Position numbers and translations under genes: made by a program
In this document: positions 43,272-51,559 of the stretch, one piece after another
Position numbering within the stretch: the stretch's first letter is position 1
Layout of the letters: each line of letters opens with the position of its first letter
Notes under the pieces: model-generated
What the model was told of the DNA's origin: nothing
Seen by the model: only the letters and a program-made list of their open reading frames with translations
Database searches by the model: none
Assembly (NCBI RefSeq): GCF_010548525.1
Contig: NZ_JAAGMG010000142.1
Location: forward strand, 1-64,000
Source of the DNA: Streptomyces sp. SID14478
Lineage (GTDB): Bacteria; Actinomycetota; Actinomycetes; Streptomycetales; Streptomycetaceae
Length of the DNA stretch: 64,000 nt
Direction: 5' to 3'

Positions 43272-44789
43272 TCAACAGCGGGCGGGCATGGCGTAGGTCC
43301 AGCGGAGCAGAGCTTCGCCGATCGTGCGGTCGTCGGGAAGGTGATCCCAGGCTTCGGCGACATGGCCGTCGGGTCTGACCAGGGCGGCGCTCGCACCGAA
43401 GGCACCGGAGGCGTGCTCAGGCAGGAGCAGAGTGTCGGGGAGTGAGACGGAGCTCCACAGCTCGGACGTGCCGTCACGCAGGGCCAACAGGAAGCGCCCT
43501 GGGCGGAGACGGTCCAACAGGTGCGGGTCCTGAAGGCGACTGCCGACCAGCGGATGGGCGTCGGGCGGGGCGGGGTACCGGACGTCAAGCCCGGAGACCC
43601 AGCCGGCCAGGCGGCGAGCGGCGCTCTCTTCCTGGGTGATCAGATCACTCATCAGGCCGCGCAGGGCGGCGCCGGCCGGACTGAACGTATACATGAGCGC
43701 GCTCTGGGCGAGCGTGTTGTGGGCCAGGGCCTGGGCCACGGGATGCCGCTCTTCGTGGTAACTCGCCTGCTCGGCAAGGATGTTGGGTGGAGCGATGCCG
43801 TTGCACTCGGCGGCCAGTTTCCAGGCCAGATTGGCGGCGTCCTGCAGGCCGACGTTCAATCCCTGGCCGCCCGCCGGGAACTGCGTGTGCGCAGCATCCC
43901 CGGCCAGGAAGACACGACCGCTTCGCAACCGCTCGGCAGTGTGGGTGGTGTCCGTGACCCTGGAGCGCCACACGATCTCGCGCAGGGCGAAGTCGGTGCC
44001 GGCGATGCGACGCATGGAGCGCCGCAGGTCCCGCCCGGTCAGCTCGGCGTCCTGCACGGCGCGCACTTTCGCGGGACTCAGGCCGGTGTCACAGGGCTGA
44101 GCCCCGAAAAGGCGATGCAGACCGCCCGGCAGCGGCAACACGCTGAGCGTGCCGGACCGGACATCCCAGTGGTGCACGGGGCGCGGTGGCGGCGCGCCCA
44201 GCCGTACGTCGGCAACGAAGGTGATCAGTGACGGGGCGGTGCCGGGGAAGGCGATGCCGGCCTGCCGACGCACCGTGCTGTGGGTGCCGTCGGCGCCGAT
44301 CAGATAACGCGCTTCGTGCACAGCCCCCTCGCCCCGGACCCGAACCCGGACCCGGACGCTGTCGTGGTCCTGTTCCACCCGCTCGACCCGATGCCCGTAT
44401 CGGACCGGGACGCCGCGAGAGCGCAGGTGCTCCAGGAGCAGCCCCTCGGTGCGGGTCTGCGGAACCATCAGGACGTACGGGTAGCGCGTGGGCAGCGCGG
44501 AGTAGTCCAACAGCGAAGGCAGGAGCGCGAAGTGGGCGCCGGTAATCGTGCGTCCCTGCGCCGCCAGTACGTCTCCGAGGCCGCGCCCGTCGCATGCACG
44601 CAGGGCGCTGAGGACCTCCAGGGTGCGCGGGTGGACGGTGGCGCCCTTGGAGTGCTCGCTGGGGCCGGCATGCTGCTCCAGGACGGTCACCTTGACGCCC
44701 GCCCCGTCCAGCAGGGCGGCGGCGAACAGCCCCACCGGCCCGCCGCCGACGATCAGTACGTCCGGAGCGCCACCACTGCCGGAGCTCAC
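43272..44789 (-). CDS. FAD-dependent aromatic monooxygenase (PheA/TfdB type)
   Basis: 505 residues from the GTG at 44789. PDVLIVGGGPVGLFAAALLDGAGVKVTVLEQ is the FAD loop, ARYLIGADGTHSTVRRQAGI the DG motif and GRVFLAGDAAHTQFPAGGQGLNVGLQDAANLAWKLA the GD motif. The C-terminal thioredoxin-like domain (HPLVGSRLQDPHLLDRLRPGRFLLALRDG) is as in rifampicin monooxygenase and polyketide hydroxylases. It would hydroxylate an aromatic substrate with NADPH and oxygen. Its start overlaps the stop of the upstream membrane-protein gene (GTGA), so the two are coupled. Confidence 0.93.
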   Translation of the reverse strand: MSSGSGGAPDVLIVGGGPVGLFAAALLDGAGVKVTVLEQHAGPSEHSKGATVHPRTLEVLSALRACDGRGLGDVLAAQGRTITGAHFALLPSLLDYSALPTRYPYVLMVPQTRTEGLLLEHLRSRGVPVRYGHRVERVEQDHDSVRVRVRVRGEGAVHEARYLIGADGTHSTVRRQAGIAFPGTAPSLITFVADVRLGAPPPRPVHHWDVRSGTLSVLPLPGGLHRLFGAQPCDTGLSPAKVRAVQDAELTGRDLRRSMRRIAGTDFALREIVWRSRVTDTTHTAERLRSGRVFLAGDAAHTQFPAGGQGLNVGLQDAANLAWKLAAECNGIAPPNILAEQASYHEERHPVAQALAHNTLAQSALMYTFSPAGAALRGLMSDLITQEESAARRLAGWVSGLDVRYPAPPDAHPLVGSRLQDPHLLDRLRPGRFLLALRDGTSELWSSVSLPDTLLLPEHASGAFGASAALVRPDGHVAEAWDHLPDDRTIGEALLRWTYAMPARC

Positions 44790-45199
44790 CGTCCTGCGGC
44801 CCTCGGACGCGTCAGGGCGACACCGCCGAGCAGCCCAACGGTCGCAGCGGTGTGCACCATCAGCGCCTGTCGGTTGGGCGCCCACACCCCGGCGGTCGGC
44901 CCGCCGGACCACAACGCGGCGCAGTATCCGCCTGCCGCGGCCGCCGTCGCCCGCCACAGATTCCGGCTGCGCCCGGGGCCGGTGAGCACACCGATGCCGA
45001 CCGCCGTGAGCGCACCCGCGCTGATGAGCACCTCGCGGGCCATGTGGTACTGCAAGTGCCGTTCACCGTAACGAAGTTCAGGAGTCCGGCACGCGTCATC
45101 CGTGATGTGGGTGAAGGTGTGCCACACGGACGGGACGGCTGCGGCGATCCCGGACAAGGTGAGGCAGGTGCCGAGGTATTCACGGGCGGTGCGGGGCAT
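44786..45199 (-). CDS. Membrane protein co-transcribed with the monooxygenase
   Basis: 137 residues, MPRTAREYLGTCLTLSGIAAAVPSVWHTFTHITDDACR..., with three or four hydrophobic segments (VLISAGALTAVGIGVL, AAAAGGYCAALWSGG, MVHTAATVGLLGGVAL). A conserved-looking polar stretch ELRYGERHLQYHMAREV lies between helices one and two. Unknown family. The 4-base overlap with the monooxygenase gene suggests a functional link, perhaps substrate or product handling at the membrane. Confidence 0.7.
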   Translation of the reverse strand: MPRTAREYLGTCLTLSGIAAAVPSVWHTFTHITDDACRTPELRYGERHLQYHMAREVLISAGALTAVGIGVLTGPGRSRNLWRATAAAAGGYCAALWSGGPTAGVWAPNRQALMVHTAATVGLLGGVALTRPRAAGR

Positions 45200-45216
45200 C
45201 GGGGCCTTTCTTCCGA

Positions 45217-45435
45217 TCAGGGTGGCGCCGCCCGGCCTCCGTTGTCCGCCGGCGGCCTGACGGGCTTGTGCGTGGCCTCAGCCCACTGCTTGTCGACACG
45301 GGAGATTCGGGCCTGGCGAGCGCGTTCCGCGAGGGTCGACTCGGCAGACATATCGAGTTCAAGGGGCCACGTTCCCAACGGCGTGGGGCCCGCGCCAGGT
45401 GCGCTGCTCCGGTAGAGCGTTCCGTTCACCCACAT
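45217..45435 (-). CDS. Small hypothetical protein, up to 72 residues
   Basis: The frame MWVNGTLYRSSAPGAGPTPLGTWPLELDMSAESTLAERARQARISRVDKQWAEATHKPV ends 17 bases before the membrane-protein start and may be the first gene of that operon. An internal Met (MSAEST) is an alternative start. The helical AERARQARISRVDKQWAEAT segment is coding-like. Not recognised. Confidence 0.4.
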   Translation of the reverse strand: MWVNGTLYRSSAPGAGPTPLGTWPLELDMSAESTLAERARQARISRVDKQWAEATHKPVRPPADNGGRAAPP

Positions 45436-45576
45436 GGCGCCGCAGGAATGCAGACGAGAAGAAGAGGGCGTTCTCCCCTTTCGGCGAGCTGGCCGGCCCC
45501 GCAGGGAACTACTCCGAGCGCTGCCCCCACCGCGCTACCCGATGCCACCAATCGGCTTCGGTACTCGCGGACGCGA

Positions 45577-45616
45577 CCCGGCGGCCCGACTGCGAACGCG
45601 CAGTCGGGCCGCCGGG
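45577..45616 (-). terminator. Perfect 18-base hairpin, terminator of the YVTN gene
   Basis: Arms 45577-45594 and 45599-45616 pair without mismatch around a 4-base loop (left arm begins CCCGGCGGCCCGACTGCG). It lies 36 bases after the YVTN stop on the minus strand. Confidence 0.75.
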
Positions 45617-45651
45617 ACCAGGAAGGGACGCGGCATCCCGCGGATTCCCTG

Positions 45652-47109
45652 TCAGGGGCAGGTGACGAGGAGGACGGTGATGGCGTTGCAGGTGACGGAC
45701 GCCGAGTCGTTGGCGGGATTCGGATCGGTGGGAGCGGAGGCCGTGCGCAGACCCGACACCTTGACCGGGCCGAGACTCAGCAACTGCAGCGGGACGCGGA
45801 ACGTCTTGTTCACGCTCGCGTTGTTGGCGATGGCTCCGTAAGTGCACGTCACCGTCGTGGTGGCGGCGGTGCACCCGGCAGCGAGGTTGGTGGCCCTGGC
45901 GCCCGCGGGGAGCTTCGCGGTCAGGGTCGCCGAAGTGACGGCCTGCGGGCCGACGTTGTGAGCGGTGAGGGTGTAGGACAAGTACGGCGCCAGGAGGCTC
46001 AGGTGCGGCTGCGCGGTGAGACCGACCTTGATGTCCGCCTTCTCCCCCGGCGACGGTGCGGAGGCGAAAGCCAGACCGTACGGGCCGCTGAACCCGTCGA
46101 TCGTGGCCGTGACGGCGTTCGTCCCGGTGTCGATGACCGAGACGGTGCCGGCATCGACGTTGGTGGCATACACCGCCGTGCCGGACGGGGCGGGCTCGAC
46201 CCTGGCCGGACCGTCTCCAACCGGGACGGTCGCCGTCACGGTCGCGGTCGACGTGTCGATCACCTTCACGTCGTCGCTCCCCCGGTCGGCGACGTAGGCC
46301 CGTGCGCCCGATGCGTCGAAGGCGACGCTGTTCGGGGCGGTGCCGACCGCGATGGTGGCGCTGACGGCGTTCGTCGTCGTGTCGATGACCGAGACCGTGG
46401 TGCCACCACTGTTGGTGACATAGGCGGCGGTGCCGGAGGGGCTGACCGCCACACCGGCCGGGGAGGCCCCGACGGGGACCGTGGCCGTCACCGTGTTCGT
46501 GGCCGTGTCGATCACCGAGACCGTGGCCTCGTCGCTGTTGGTCACGTAGGCGGTGGCGCCCGACGGAGCGACGGCCACGCCGTTCGGTGAGATGCCCACC
46601 GGGACGGTGGCGCTGACGGCGTTCGTCGCGGTGTTGATCACCGAGACCGTGGTGCTACCACTGTTGGTGACGTAGGCGCGGGTCCCGGACGGAGAGAAGG
46701 CCACGTTGAGCGGGTTGCTGCCGACGGCGATCGTCGCGGTGACCGCGTTGGTGTCGGTGTCGATCGCCGAGACGGTGGCTTCGTTGTAGTTGGTCACATA
46801 GGCGTGTGCGTCTGCCGGGTCGACGGCCACCCCGACAGGTCTGCTGCCGACGTCGATGCTGCCGGTGACGGTGTTGGTGCTCGTATCGACCACCGAGAGG
46901 GTGTTGCCGTAGAAGTTGGCCACGTACGCCGTCGGGCCGGTGGCGGCCTGCGCGGGCGCGGACAGAACCGTCATGCCCGTCAGTGCCAGAGCACCGCCGA
47001 CGGCGAATGATGTCAGCTGCCGCTTCCGGACGGTCGAAGCCGTTCGTCCTGGCGCGGAGCGTCGGACGCCTCCGAAGAATCTGGAGGGTCTGGAGAGTGC
47101 ACGGGTCAA
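45652..47109 (-). CDS. Secreted seven-repeat YVTN beta-propeller protein with DUF11 domain
   Basis: 485 residues from a TTG at 47109 that has GAAGGGGG seven bases upstream. The signal peptide ends TVLSAPAQAATG. Residues about 60-350 hold seven YVTN-type repeats (YVANFYGNTLSVVDT, YVTNYNEATVSAIDT, YVTNSGSTTVSVINT and four more), enough to close a seven-bladed propeller. Residues about 365-485 form a DUF11 strand domain (ADIKVGLTAQPHLSLLAPYLSYTLTAHNVG) with Cys residues. Similar surface-layer proteins act in adhesion. A 92-codon gene lies just upstream on the same strand. Confidence 0.9.
   Translation of the reverse strand: MTRALSRPSRFFGGVRRSAPGRTASTVRKRQLTSFAVGGALALTGMTVLSAPAQAATGPTAYVANFYGNTLSVVDTSTNTVTGSIDVGSRPVGVAVDPADAHAYVTNYNEATVSAIDTDTNAVTATIAVGSNPLNVAFSPSGTRAYVTNSGSTTVSVINTATNAVSATVPVGISPNGVAVAPSGATAYVTNSDEATVSVIDTATNTVTATVPVGASPAGVAVSPSGTAAYVTNSGGTTVSVIDTTTNAVSATIAVGTAPNSVAFDASGARAYVADRGSDDVKVIDTSTATVTATVPVGDGPARVEPAPSGTAVYATNVDAGTVSVIDTGTNAVTATIDGFSGPYGLAFASAPSPGEKADIKVGLTAQPHLSLLAPYLSYTLTAHNVGPQAVTSATLTAKLPAGARATNLAAGCTAATTTVTCTYGAIANNASVNKTFRVPLQLLSLGPVKVSGLRTASAPTDPNPANDSASVTCNAITVLLVTCP
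45990..46960 (-). repeat. Seven tandem YVTN-coding repeats of about 126 bases
   Basis: Each repeat encodes about 42 residues with the pattern Y-V-T-N-x5-T-V-S-V-I-D-T and V-A-x-x-P-S-G-x-x-A. DNA identity between units 3, 4 and 5 is high, so gain or loss of blades by recombination is possible, though seven is the structurally closed number. Confidence 0.8.
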
Positions 47110-47122
47110 AGAACTGCCCCCT

Positions 47123-47401
47123 TCAGCGTGTCCGCACCCCGACGGCGGGTCCGTGAGGCCCCGGGGACCGGCGGTGGTGCGGTCGTGCGGGCCCCATCAG
47201 TAGCTGTCGCTCCAACCACCGGTCGACGAGGCCCTCGTACGGCGCGTACGGCGCCTGCATCGGCCGGGGATCGCACCACCGTCGCCCGTCCGAAGACCGG
47301 CAACGCCAACACCCGGCAATGTCAGGGGAATCATTGCGCTCACTCGCCGACTCAGGAGTCAATTCTTCACTGTTGTCCGAATACGGCCAGTAGCTGACCA
47401 T
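47123..47401 (-). CDS. Hypothetical Cys-rich protein, 92 residues, upstream of the YVTN gene
   Basis: The ATG at 47401 has AAGGTGTCGG upstream and the stop is 13 bases before the YVTN start, so the two probably form an operon. MVSYWPYSDNSEELTPESASERNDSPDIAGCWRCRSSDGRRWCDP: acidic start, then Cys-x2-Cys and a third Cys that could bind zinc, then YAPYEGLVDRWLERQLL. The first half is less GC3-biased than the second. Not recognised. Confidence 0.45.
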   Translation of the reverse strand: MVSYWPYSDNSEELTPESASERNDSPDIAGCWRCRSSDGRRWCDPRPMQAPYAPYEGLVDRWLERQLLMGPARPHHRRSPGPHGPAVGVRTR

Positions 47402-47590
47402 CCGACACCTTGACGCTGGGCCGAGCGGCGCTGCGACACTCAGCCACTGAGTTGCTGGGCGGGGCCGTGCCAGACGGGTGCCGCCATCTGTACCCGCACG
47501 ACTCGGAGTACGCCGCCAATGCTGCACTCTTGACCCGATCATGGAGACTCCGGCGACCTAGATGCACCGACGAATGGCAGGATTCGCCAC

Positions 47591-48160
47591 GTGACGGAGT
47601 ACACGTGGCCGAAGGGTGTCGGTGGTGCGAGGCCTGAGGACATACGGCATGCCTGGCCGGCGACGAAGGCGGCCCTACCTATCGGTGCCACCGTGAGTGG
47701 CAAGGTCGTCGGGCGGCAGCCCTTCGGCGTCTTTGTGCAGATCGACGGCGTCAACGATGCCATGGGCTTGGCAGAGATCTTCGCCGCGCCGCCAGGAAGC
47801 GTCCCTCCGCCACTGGGGTTCATGATCAGTGGGCATGTTGTCGCGCATGCAGATCACAACTGTCAGGTCCGGCTCAGGCTCGACGACTGGGGTGGCGAGC
47901 GTGCAGCCCTGCCGCTAGAACCCCATGAGCGACTCGCCGATCGCGAAGCCTTGAGCGGTTTCCTGAGGCGTCTTCGAGAAGACTTCGAGGCAGCAGGCGC
48001 CCAGTGGGAAAATCGAACACTGGACACTTTCCTGGAAGCGCTGGAAGCGTGGGTATCGGACGCGCCGGGATGGTACGCGAATCATGACCAGGAGCTACCG
48101 GCCGACGGCGACTGGCAGTTCATCGCTCGGGCCCTGAGCGCGGCTCGGTTCTACGAGTGA
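47591..48160 (+). CDS. S1 RNA-binding domain fused to DUF7660-like domain
   Basis: 189 residues from GTG 47591. Residues 28-85 read as an S1/OB fold: PIGATVSGKVVGRQPFGVFVQIDGVNDAMGLAEIF and GHVVAHADHNCQVRLRLDD. Residues 112-189 (FLRRLREDFEAAGAQWENRTLDTFLEALEAWVSDAPGWYANHDQE) match the DUF7660 pattern seen in stand-alone Streptomyces proteins with conserved W and D-W-Q-F-I-A-R-A-L. The fusion is unusual. Function unknown; RNA binding by the N-terminus is likely from fold. Confidence 0.75.
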   Translation: MTEYTWPKGVGGARPEDIRHAWPATKAALPIGATVSGKVVGRQPFGVFVQIDGVNDAMGLAEIFAAPPGSVPPPLGFMISGHVVAHADHNCQVRLRLDDWGGERAALPLEPHERLADREALSGFLRRLREDFEAAGAQWENRTLDTFLEALEAWVSDAPGWYANHDQELPADGDWQFIARALSAARFYE

Positions 48161-48244
48161 CGCCGTACTCCTCCGCCCGCCGCGCGTACAGACCGCGGGC
48201 GCACGGCTGCGGGGGCACTCGCAATATCTGCAGGTCGGTACTGG

Positions 48245-48316
48245 TCAGCTCCTCCGTGACTTGATGAACCACACGGCGGCGACGGCGAGGACGACGAGGA
48301 CGATCAGAAACTTCAT
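48245..48316 (-). CDS. Micro membrane protein, 23 residues
   Basis: MKFLIVLVVLAVAAVWFIKSRRS: a single hydrophobic helix with basic end, as in small bacterial membrane peptides. CACGAGGTTCTC precedes the ATG. Coding is plausible but hard to prove at this length. Confidence 0.35.
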   Translation of the reverse strand: MKFLIVLVVLAVAAVWFIKSRRS

Positions 48317-48678
48317 GAGAACCTCGTGCCCACGATCACGGTGGATAGTCCGTGAACACCTCAGGCGCACCTCGCCGACGCGACAGCCCCTCGACGAGCC
48401 ATGGCGCCGCTCCCGCGGATTCCCCTTGTTGCCGGCCGCTCCCCCACGGACCACCCCACGCCTCATGCAAGGCGGCCACGTCGCGGGCACTCCCCCACTC
48501 GGGCGGACCTCAGAATGCTACTTGCGCTCGCCCCTTCTCCTCCCCTGGCTGTTCCGCATGAGCCCCGTGCCTCGCTCCGCGCCTCCCCCAGCCCGATCCT
48601 GATGTCTCTGCCCACAACGCGGCGCGGGGCCGGCCCGAAGTGGGCCGGCCCCGCGCCGGGTGTGTACCGCTCATGGGA
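48317..48678. other. Intergenic with strong hairpin
   Basis: No gene is supported; the terminator at 48621-48659 is the only clear structure. Confidence 0.5.
48621..48659 (-). terminator. Perfect 17-base hairpin after CsbD gene
   Basis: Arms 48621-48637 and 48643-48659 pair exactly around GAAGT. It lies 20 bases after the CsbD stop on the minus strand. Confidence 0.75.
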
Positions 48679-48852
48679 TCAGTGCTTGCCCATGTCCTTC
48701 GCGGACTCCTTGGTCTCGCGGGCCGCACCCATCGTCTTGGCCGCGCGGCCCTTGGCGGTCAGGCGCTCGTTGCCGACGGCGCGTCCCGTGGCTTCCATGG
48801 CGGCGCCCGCAGCCTGCTCCGCCTTCGCCTTGGCCTTCTCACTCGCGGTCAT
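48679..48852 (-). CDS. CsbD-like stress protein (copy 1)
   Basis: 57 residues from the ATG at 48852: MTASEKAKAKAEQAAGAAMEATGRAVGNERLTAKGRAAKTMG. Small, Lys/Ala/Glu-rich and helical, with the GNERLTAKG block of CsbD proteins. CsbD is a SigB-dependent stress protein in Bacillus of unknown mechanism. A near-identical gene lies at 57362, with a similar upstream stretch (GCGGCCA, then GTCAGCACAT-like). It fits the sigma factor and phosphatase genes in this region. Confidence 0.85.
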   Translation of the reverse strand: MTASEKAKAKAEQAAGAAMEATGRAVGNERLTAKGRAAKTMGAARETKESAKDMGKH

Positions 48853-49040
48853 GCTGTTCACCATCCGTTCCATGGACTGCAATGTGCTGATCTTCGACTG
48901 GCCGCTTCTCGTCCGGCTAAACCCGCCGGTGTGGAAGGAGTTTTTCGTGCTTGGGGCCGTCGTGCGGCTCCTGGTCCGGTGCATTCGTCCGGGAACGTCG
49001 TGGGGGACGAATGCCCTCGCGAAGCGCCACCCGTGAGGCG

Positions 49041-49610
49041 CTATCCGCGCTCGCGCCCGACGAGAGGCTTCGTGGCGGCGTCGGCCGGCCGGGGGGTCGT
49101 GTCCTCGTCGCGCAACGCGGCGTCCATGACGTGCAGCCGACGGTTCTGCAGCCCGCTGAAGTACGTCAGCCAGGAAACGAACACCACGGTCAGCACGGAG
49201 AATCCGACGATCTGCCGGGGCCCCGCCGTGAGGCCCATGAGGACGGTGATCGTCACGAACATGACCGCCATGAACACGAGCGCCGCCTTGCGATGGCGTG
49301 TCCGGTGCAGGCGCTGGTCGACCAACTGGCGCATCGCCTGTCGTTGGCCGGGTTCGGTGGGGACGTCCCCGGAGCGCAGCCTGCGGTCCAAGGAGATCAG
49401 GCCGTCCGTGTCACCGGCAGCACGCTTCTCCCTGCGCCGGATGACCAGGACGACGACGATTCCGCCGACCGACGTGGACGCGGTGCGGGACAGGACCGCG
49501 GCGAACGAGCCCTGCGGGTAGAGGAGTTGGACGAGCACGGCGCCGACTAGTACCGCCAGCGCCATCTGGACCCAGAGATGCTTGGCGAGAAAGGTGTTGA
49601 CACGTTCCAC
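49041..49610 (-). CDS. Membrane protein with four hydrophobic segments, 189 residues
   Basis: The GTG at 49610 has GGAGGGG seven bases upstream, so the longer frame is rejected. V/M-ERVNTFLAKHLWVQMALAVLVGAVLVQLLYP and GGIVVVLVIRRREKRA form a first membrane pair, then a 50-residue basic cytosolic region, then AALVFMAVMFVTITVLMGLT and IVGFSVLTVVFVSWLTYF. The tail is acidic. Unknown function; similar proteins occur in several Streptomyces. Confidence 0.75.
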   Translation of the reverse strand: MERVNTFLAKHLWVQMALAVLVGAVLVQLLYPQGSFAAVLSRTASTSVGGIVVVLVIRRREKRAAGDTDGLISLDRRLRSGDVPTEPGQRQAMRQLVDQRLHRTRHRKAALVFMAVMFVTITVLMGLTAGPRQIVGFSVLTVVFVSWLTYFSGLQNRRLHVMDAALRDEDTTPRPADAATKPLVGRERG

Positions 49611-49717
49611 GGCGGTCCCCTCCGCTCGACGGCTGGAGCACCCGCATACCCCTGCCGACACCCCGCACGCGGCCGTCGCGGCGCAGGATGCGGAGGTCCG
49701 CCGTCCGCCGTCGTGCC

Positions 49718-50758
49718 TCAGTCGACCTTTTCCTCGTCGCGCTCGTCCCAGGCCTGGGTGTCACGCGGCTCGATGAAGGGCTCCGAATCCTCCGGGTGAC
49801 CGGCCTCCACGGCGCGCTGCCGGGCCAGCTCCGCATCGAACTCCAGGCCGAGCAGGAGCGCGAGGTTGGACAGCCAGAGCCAGACGAGGAAGACGATGAC
49901 GCCCGCCATCGCGCCGTAGGTCTTGTTGTACGAGGCGAATCCGGAGACGTAGAAGGTGAATCCGCCGGAGGCCAGCAGCCATACCAGCAGCGCGAGGAAA
50001 CCACCGGGTGTCACCCACAGCCAGCCGCGGCCCTTGATGTTGGGTGTGGCCCAGTACAGCAGGGCGATCATCAACACCAGCAGGATGCCGAGGACCGGCC
50101 ACTTGGCGATCGACCACAGCGTGAGCGCGCTGTCCCCCACACCGACGAAGCTTCCGGCGCGTTCGGCGAAGGACCCGGTGAACACGACGATGAAGGCACT
50201 CGCGGTGGCGAGCAGCATCAGGGCGACGGTGAGGCCGAGCCGCAGCGGAAGGATCTTCCACAGCGGGCGGCCCTCGGGGACGTCGTAGACCTTGTTCGCC
50301 GTCCTGACGAACGCCGCGACGTAGCCGGACGCCGACCACACCGCGAGCACGATGCCGAGCACCGCCATCACGGAACCGGTCCCGGCGTTCCCCTTCAGCT
50401 GGGTCACGGTCGTGGTGAGGAGGTCGCGCGCCGGTCCCGGGGCGAGCGTCTCCAAGTGGTCGAGGATCTTCTTCGTCGCGCTCTCGCCCATCACGCCGAG
50501 CATCGACACCAGGACCAGGAGAGCGGGGAAGAGCGACAACACCGCGTAGTACGTCAACGCGGCTGCGCGGTCGGTGAGTTCGTCCTCCTGGAACTCCCGG
50601 AAGCTGCGCTTGAGGATCGCGCCCCAAGCCTGCCGGGGCAGTTTCAGCGGCGAGTCAGGGGCCTCGCGTTCGACCTCGTCCGCCGGGCCGTACTCCTGCG
50701 GCCCGCGGTCCGCCACCTCGGTGGCGCCTGTGTCTTCGTCGCTCTTTACGTGCGTCAT
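49718..50758 (-). CDS. YihY/BrkB family membrane protein
   Basis: 346 residues from ATG 50758. AILKRSFREFQEDELTDRAAALTYYAVLSLFPALLVLVSMLGV is the family start, with about six hydrophobic helices, including VWSASGYVAAFVRTANKVYDVPEGRPLW and YWATPNIKGRGWLWVTPGGFLALLVWLLAS. The C-terminus is highly acidic. The family was once called RNase BN in error; it is now regarded as a membrane transporter or envelope factor of unknown substrate. Fits the stress/envelope region. Confidence 0.92.
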   Translation of the reverse strand: MTHVKSDEDTGATEVADRGPQEYGPADEVEREAPDSPLKLPRQAWGAILKRSFREFQEDELTDRAAALTYYAVLSLFPALLVLVSMLGVMGESATKKILDHLETLAPGPARDLLTTTVTQLKGNAGTGSVMAVLGIVLAVWSASGYVAAFVRTANKVYDVPEGRPLWKILPLRLGLTVALMLLATASAFIVVFTGSFAERAGSFVGVGDSALTLWSIAKWPVLGILLVLMIALLYWATPNIKGRGWLWVTPGGFLALLVWLLASGGFTFYVSGFASYNKTYGAMAGVIVFLVWLWLSNLALLLGLEFDAELARQRAVEAGHPEDSEPFIEPRDTQAWDERDEEKVD

Positions 50759-51110
50759 GAACACCTAATCACCCGTTCCGGCGCGCGCACGCCCCTAAAG
50801 GAGGCTCCGCTTCCGGATGGGCGAGCGGCCGGGACACTGTCATCGAGCCGGTCGTGGCCACGCGTCCCGTTCGAAGGGGGTCCGTCGAAGTGATCCGAAG
50901 GGGGTCCGTCGAAGTGATCTGCCGCGCGTCATGGATGGTCGTGGTCCCGCGCGGGCAGCCGGGAGTGACCCCCTGGCGGCTGAGATCGCCGACCGGGCGT
51001 GATGATCTCGTCACATAGATGCGCAGCAGCGACAGCACATGGGGCTGCTGCCGACGGTTCCCCTGCCCGCTCTCCGAATCCGCCGAGAGCGTCCCTCAAG
51101 GCGTGCGCAG
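50759..51110. other. Intergenic with 24-base tandem repeat
   Basis: No gene is supported. A tandem duplication at 50872-50919 is the main feature. Confidence 0.5.
50872..50919 (+). repeat. Tandem duplication of a 24-base unit
   Basis: Positions 50872-50895 are repeated exactly at 50896-50919 (unit starts CGAAGGGGGTCCGTCGAAGT). Each unit contains a GTCGAAGTGATC box, so the duplication might double a protein-binding site in front of the YihY gene. Confidence 0.8.
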
Positions 51111-51392
51111 TTATGCGTCCGCCGTCTCGCGCACATGGTGGCGGCGTGCGGATTCCAGGAGGGAGCGCCACGAGGTGACGTCGGGGCGGCGGCGCAGGAG
51201 GGCGCGGCGCTCGCGTTCCGTCATGCCGCCCCACATGCCGTGCTCGATGCGGTGGTCAAGGGCGTGGGCCAGACACTCAGTGCGTACGGGGCACGGCTTA
51301 CAGATGCTTTTCGCGCTCGACTGCGCGGCCCCGACGAGGAACATCTCGTCGGGATTCACGGCGTAGCAGTTCGCTTGCTCTTCCCATTCCAC
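51111..51392 (-). CDS. WhiB-like (Wbl) iron-sulfur regulator
   Basis: 93 residues from GTG 51392. The four cluster ligands are Cys9, Cys31, Cys34 and Cys40 (C-x21-C-x2-C-x5-C), followed by the GMWGGMTERERRALLRRRP turn that contacts sigma factor and DNA. Wbl proteins bind [4Fe-4S], sense NO or redox state and act with sigma factors. Which of the Wbl subfamilies is present cannot be settled by eye. The nearby SigB-type operon makes a stress role plausible. Confidence 0.94.
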   Translation of the reverse strand: MEWEEQANCYAVNPDEMFLVGAAQSSAKSICKPCPVRTECLAHALDHRIEHGMWGGMTERERRALLRRRPDVTSWRSLLESARRHHVRETADA

Positions 51393-51559
51393 CGTGTCCC
51401 ATTGCCCCCGAACGTCACGTGTACGCCGGTGAGTTCGTCAGCGCGACGAATGCCGAGGGCTCAAGTCGGTGTAGTCGTCGATGAGTTCGGTTGTCCGACG
51501 GCCGTGGTCCGGAGAGGCTGAGAAGGTGATCTGCTGCCGGGCGGACGCGCGGGAGGTGT

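Noticed and set aside
45268-46590. 440-codon plus-strand frame across the YVTN region
   Set aside because: Gly/Arg/Asp-rich antisense of the repeat gene; no start signal and no fold.
49688-50893. 401-codon plus-strand frame opposite the YihY gene
   Set aside because: Antisense shadow with Glu/Arg/His-rich composition; the minus-strand YihY match is unambiguous.
50872-50919. CRISPR array
   Set aside because: Only two adjacent identical units without spacers; no cas genes in the window.
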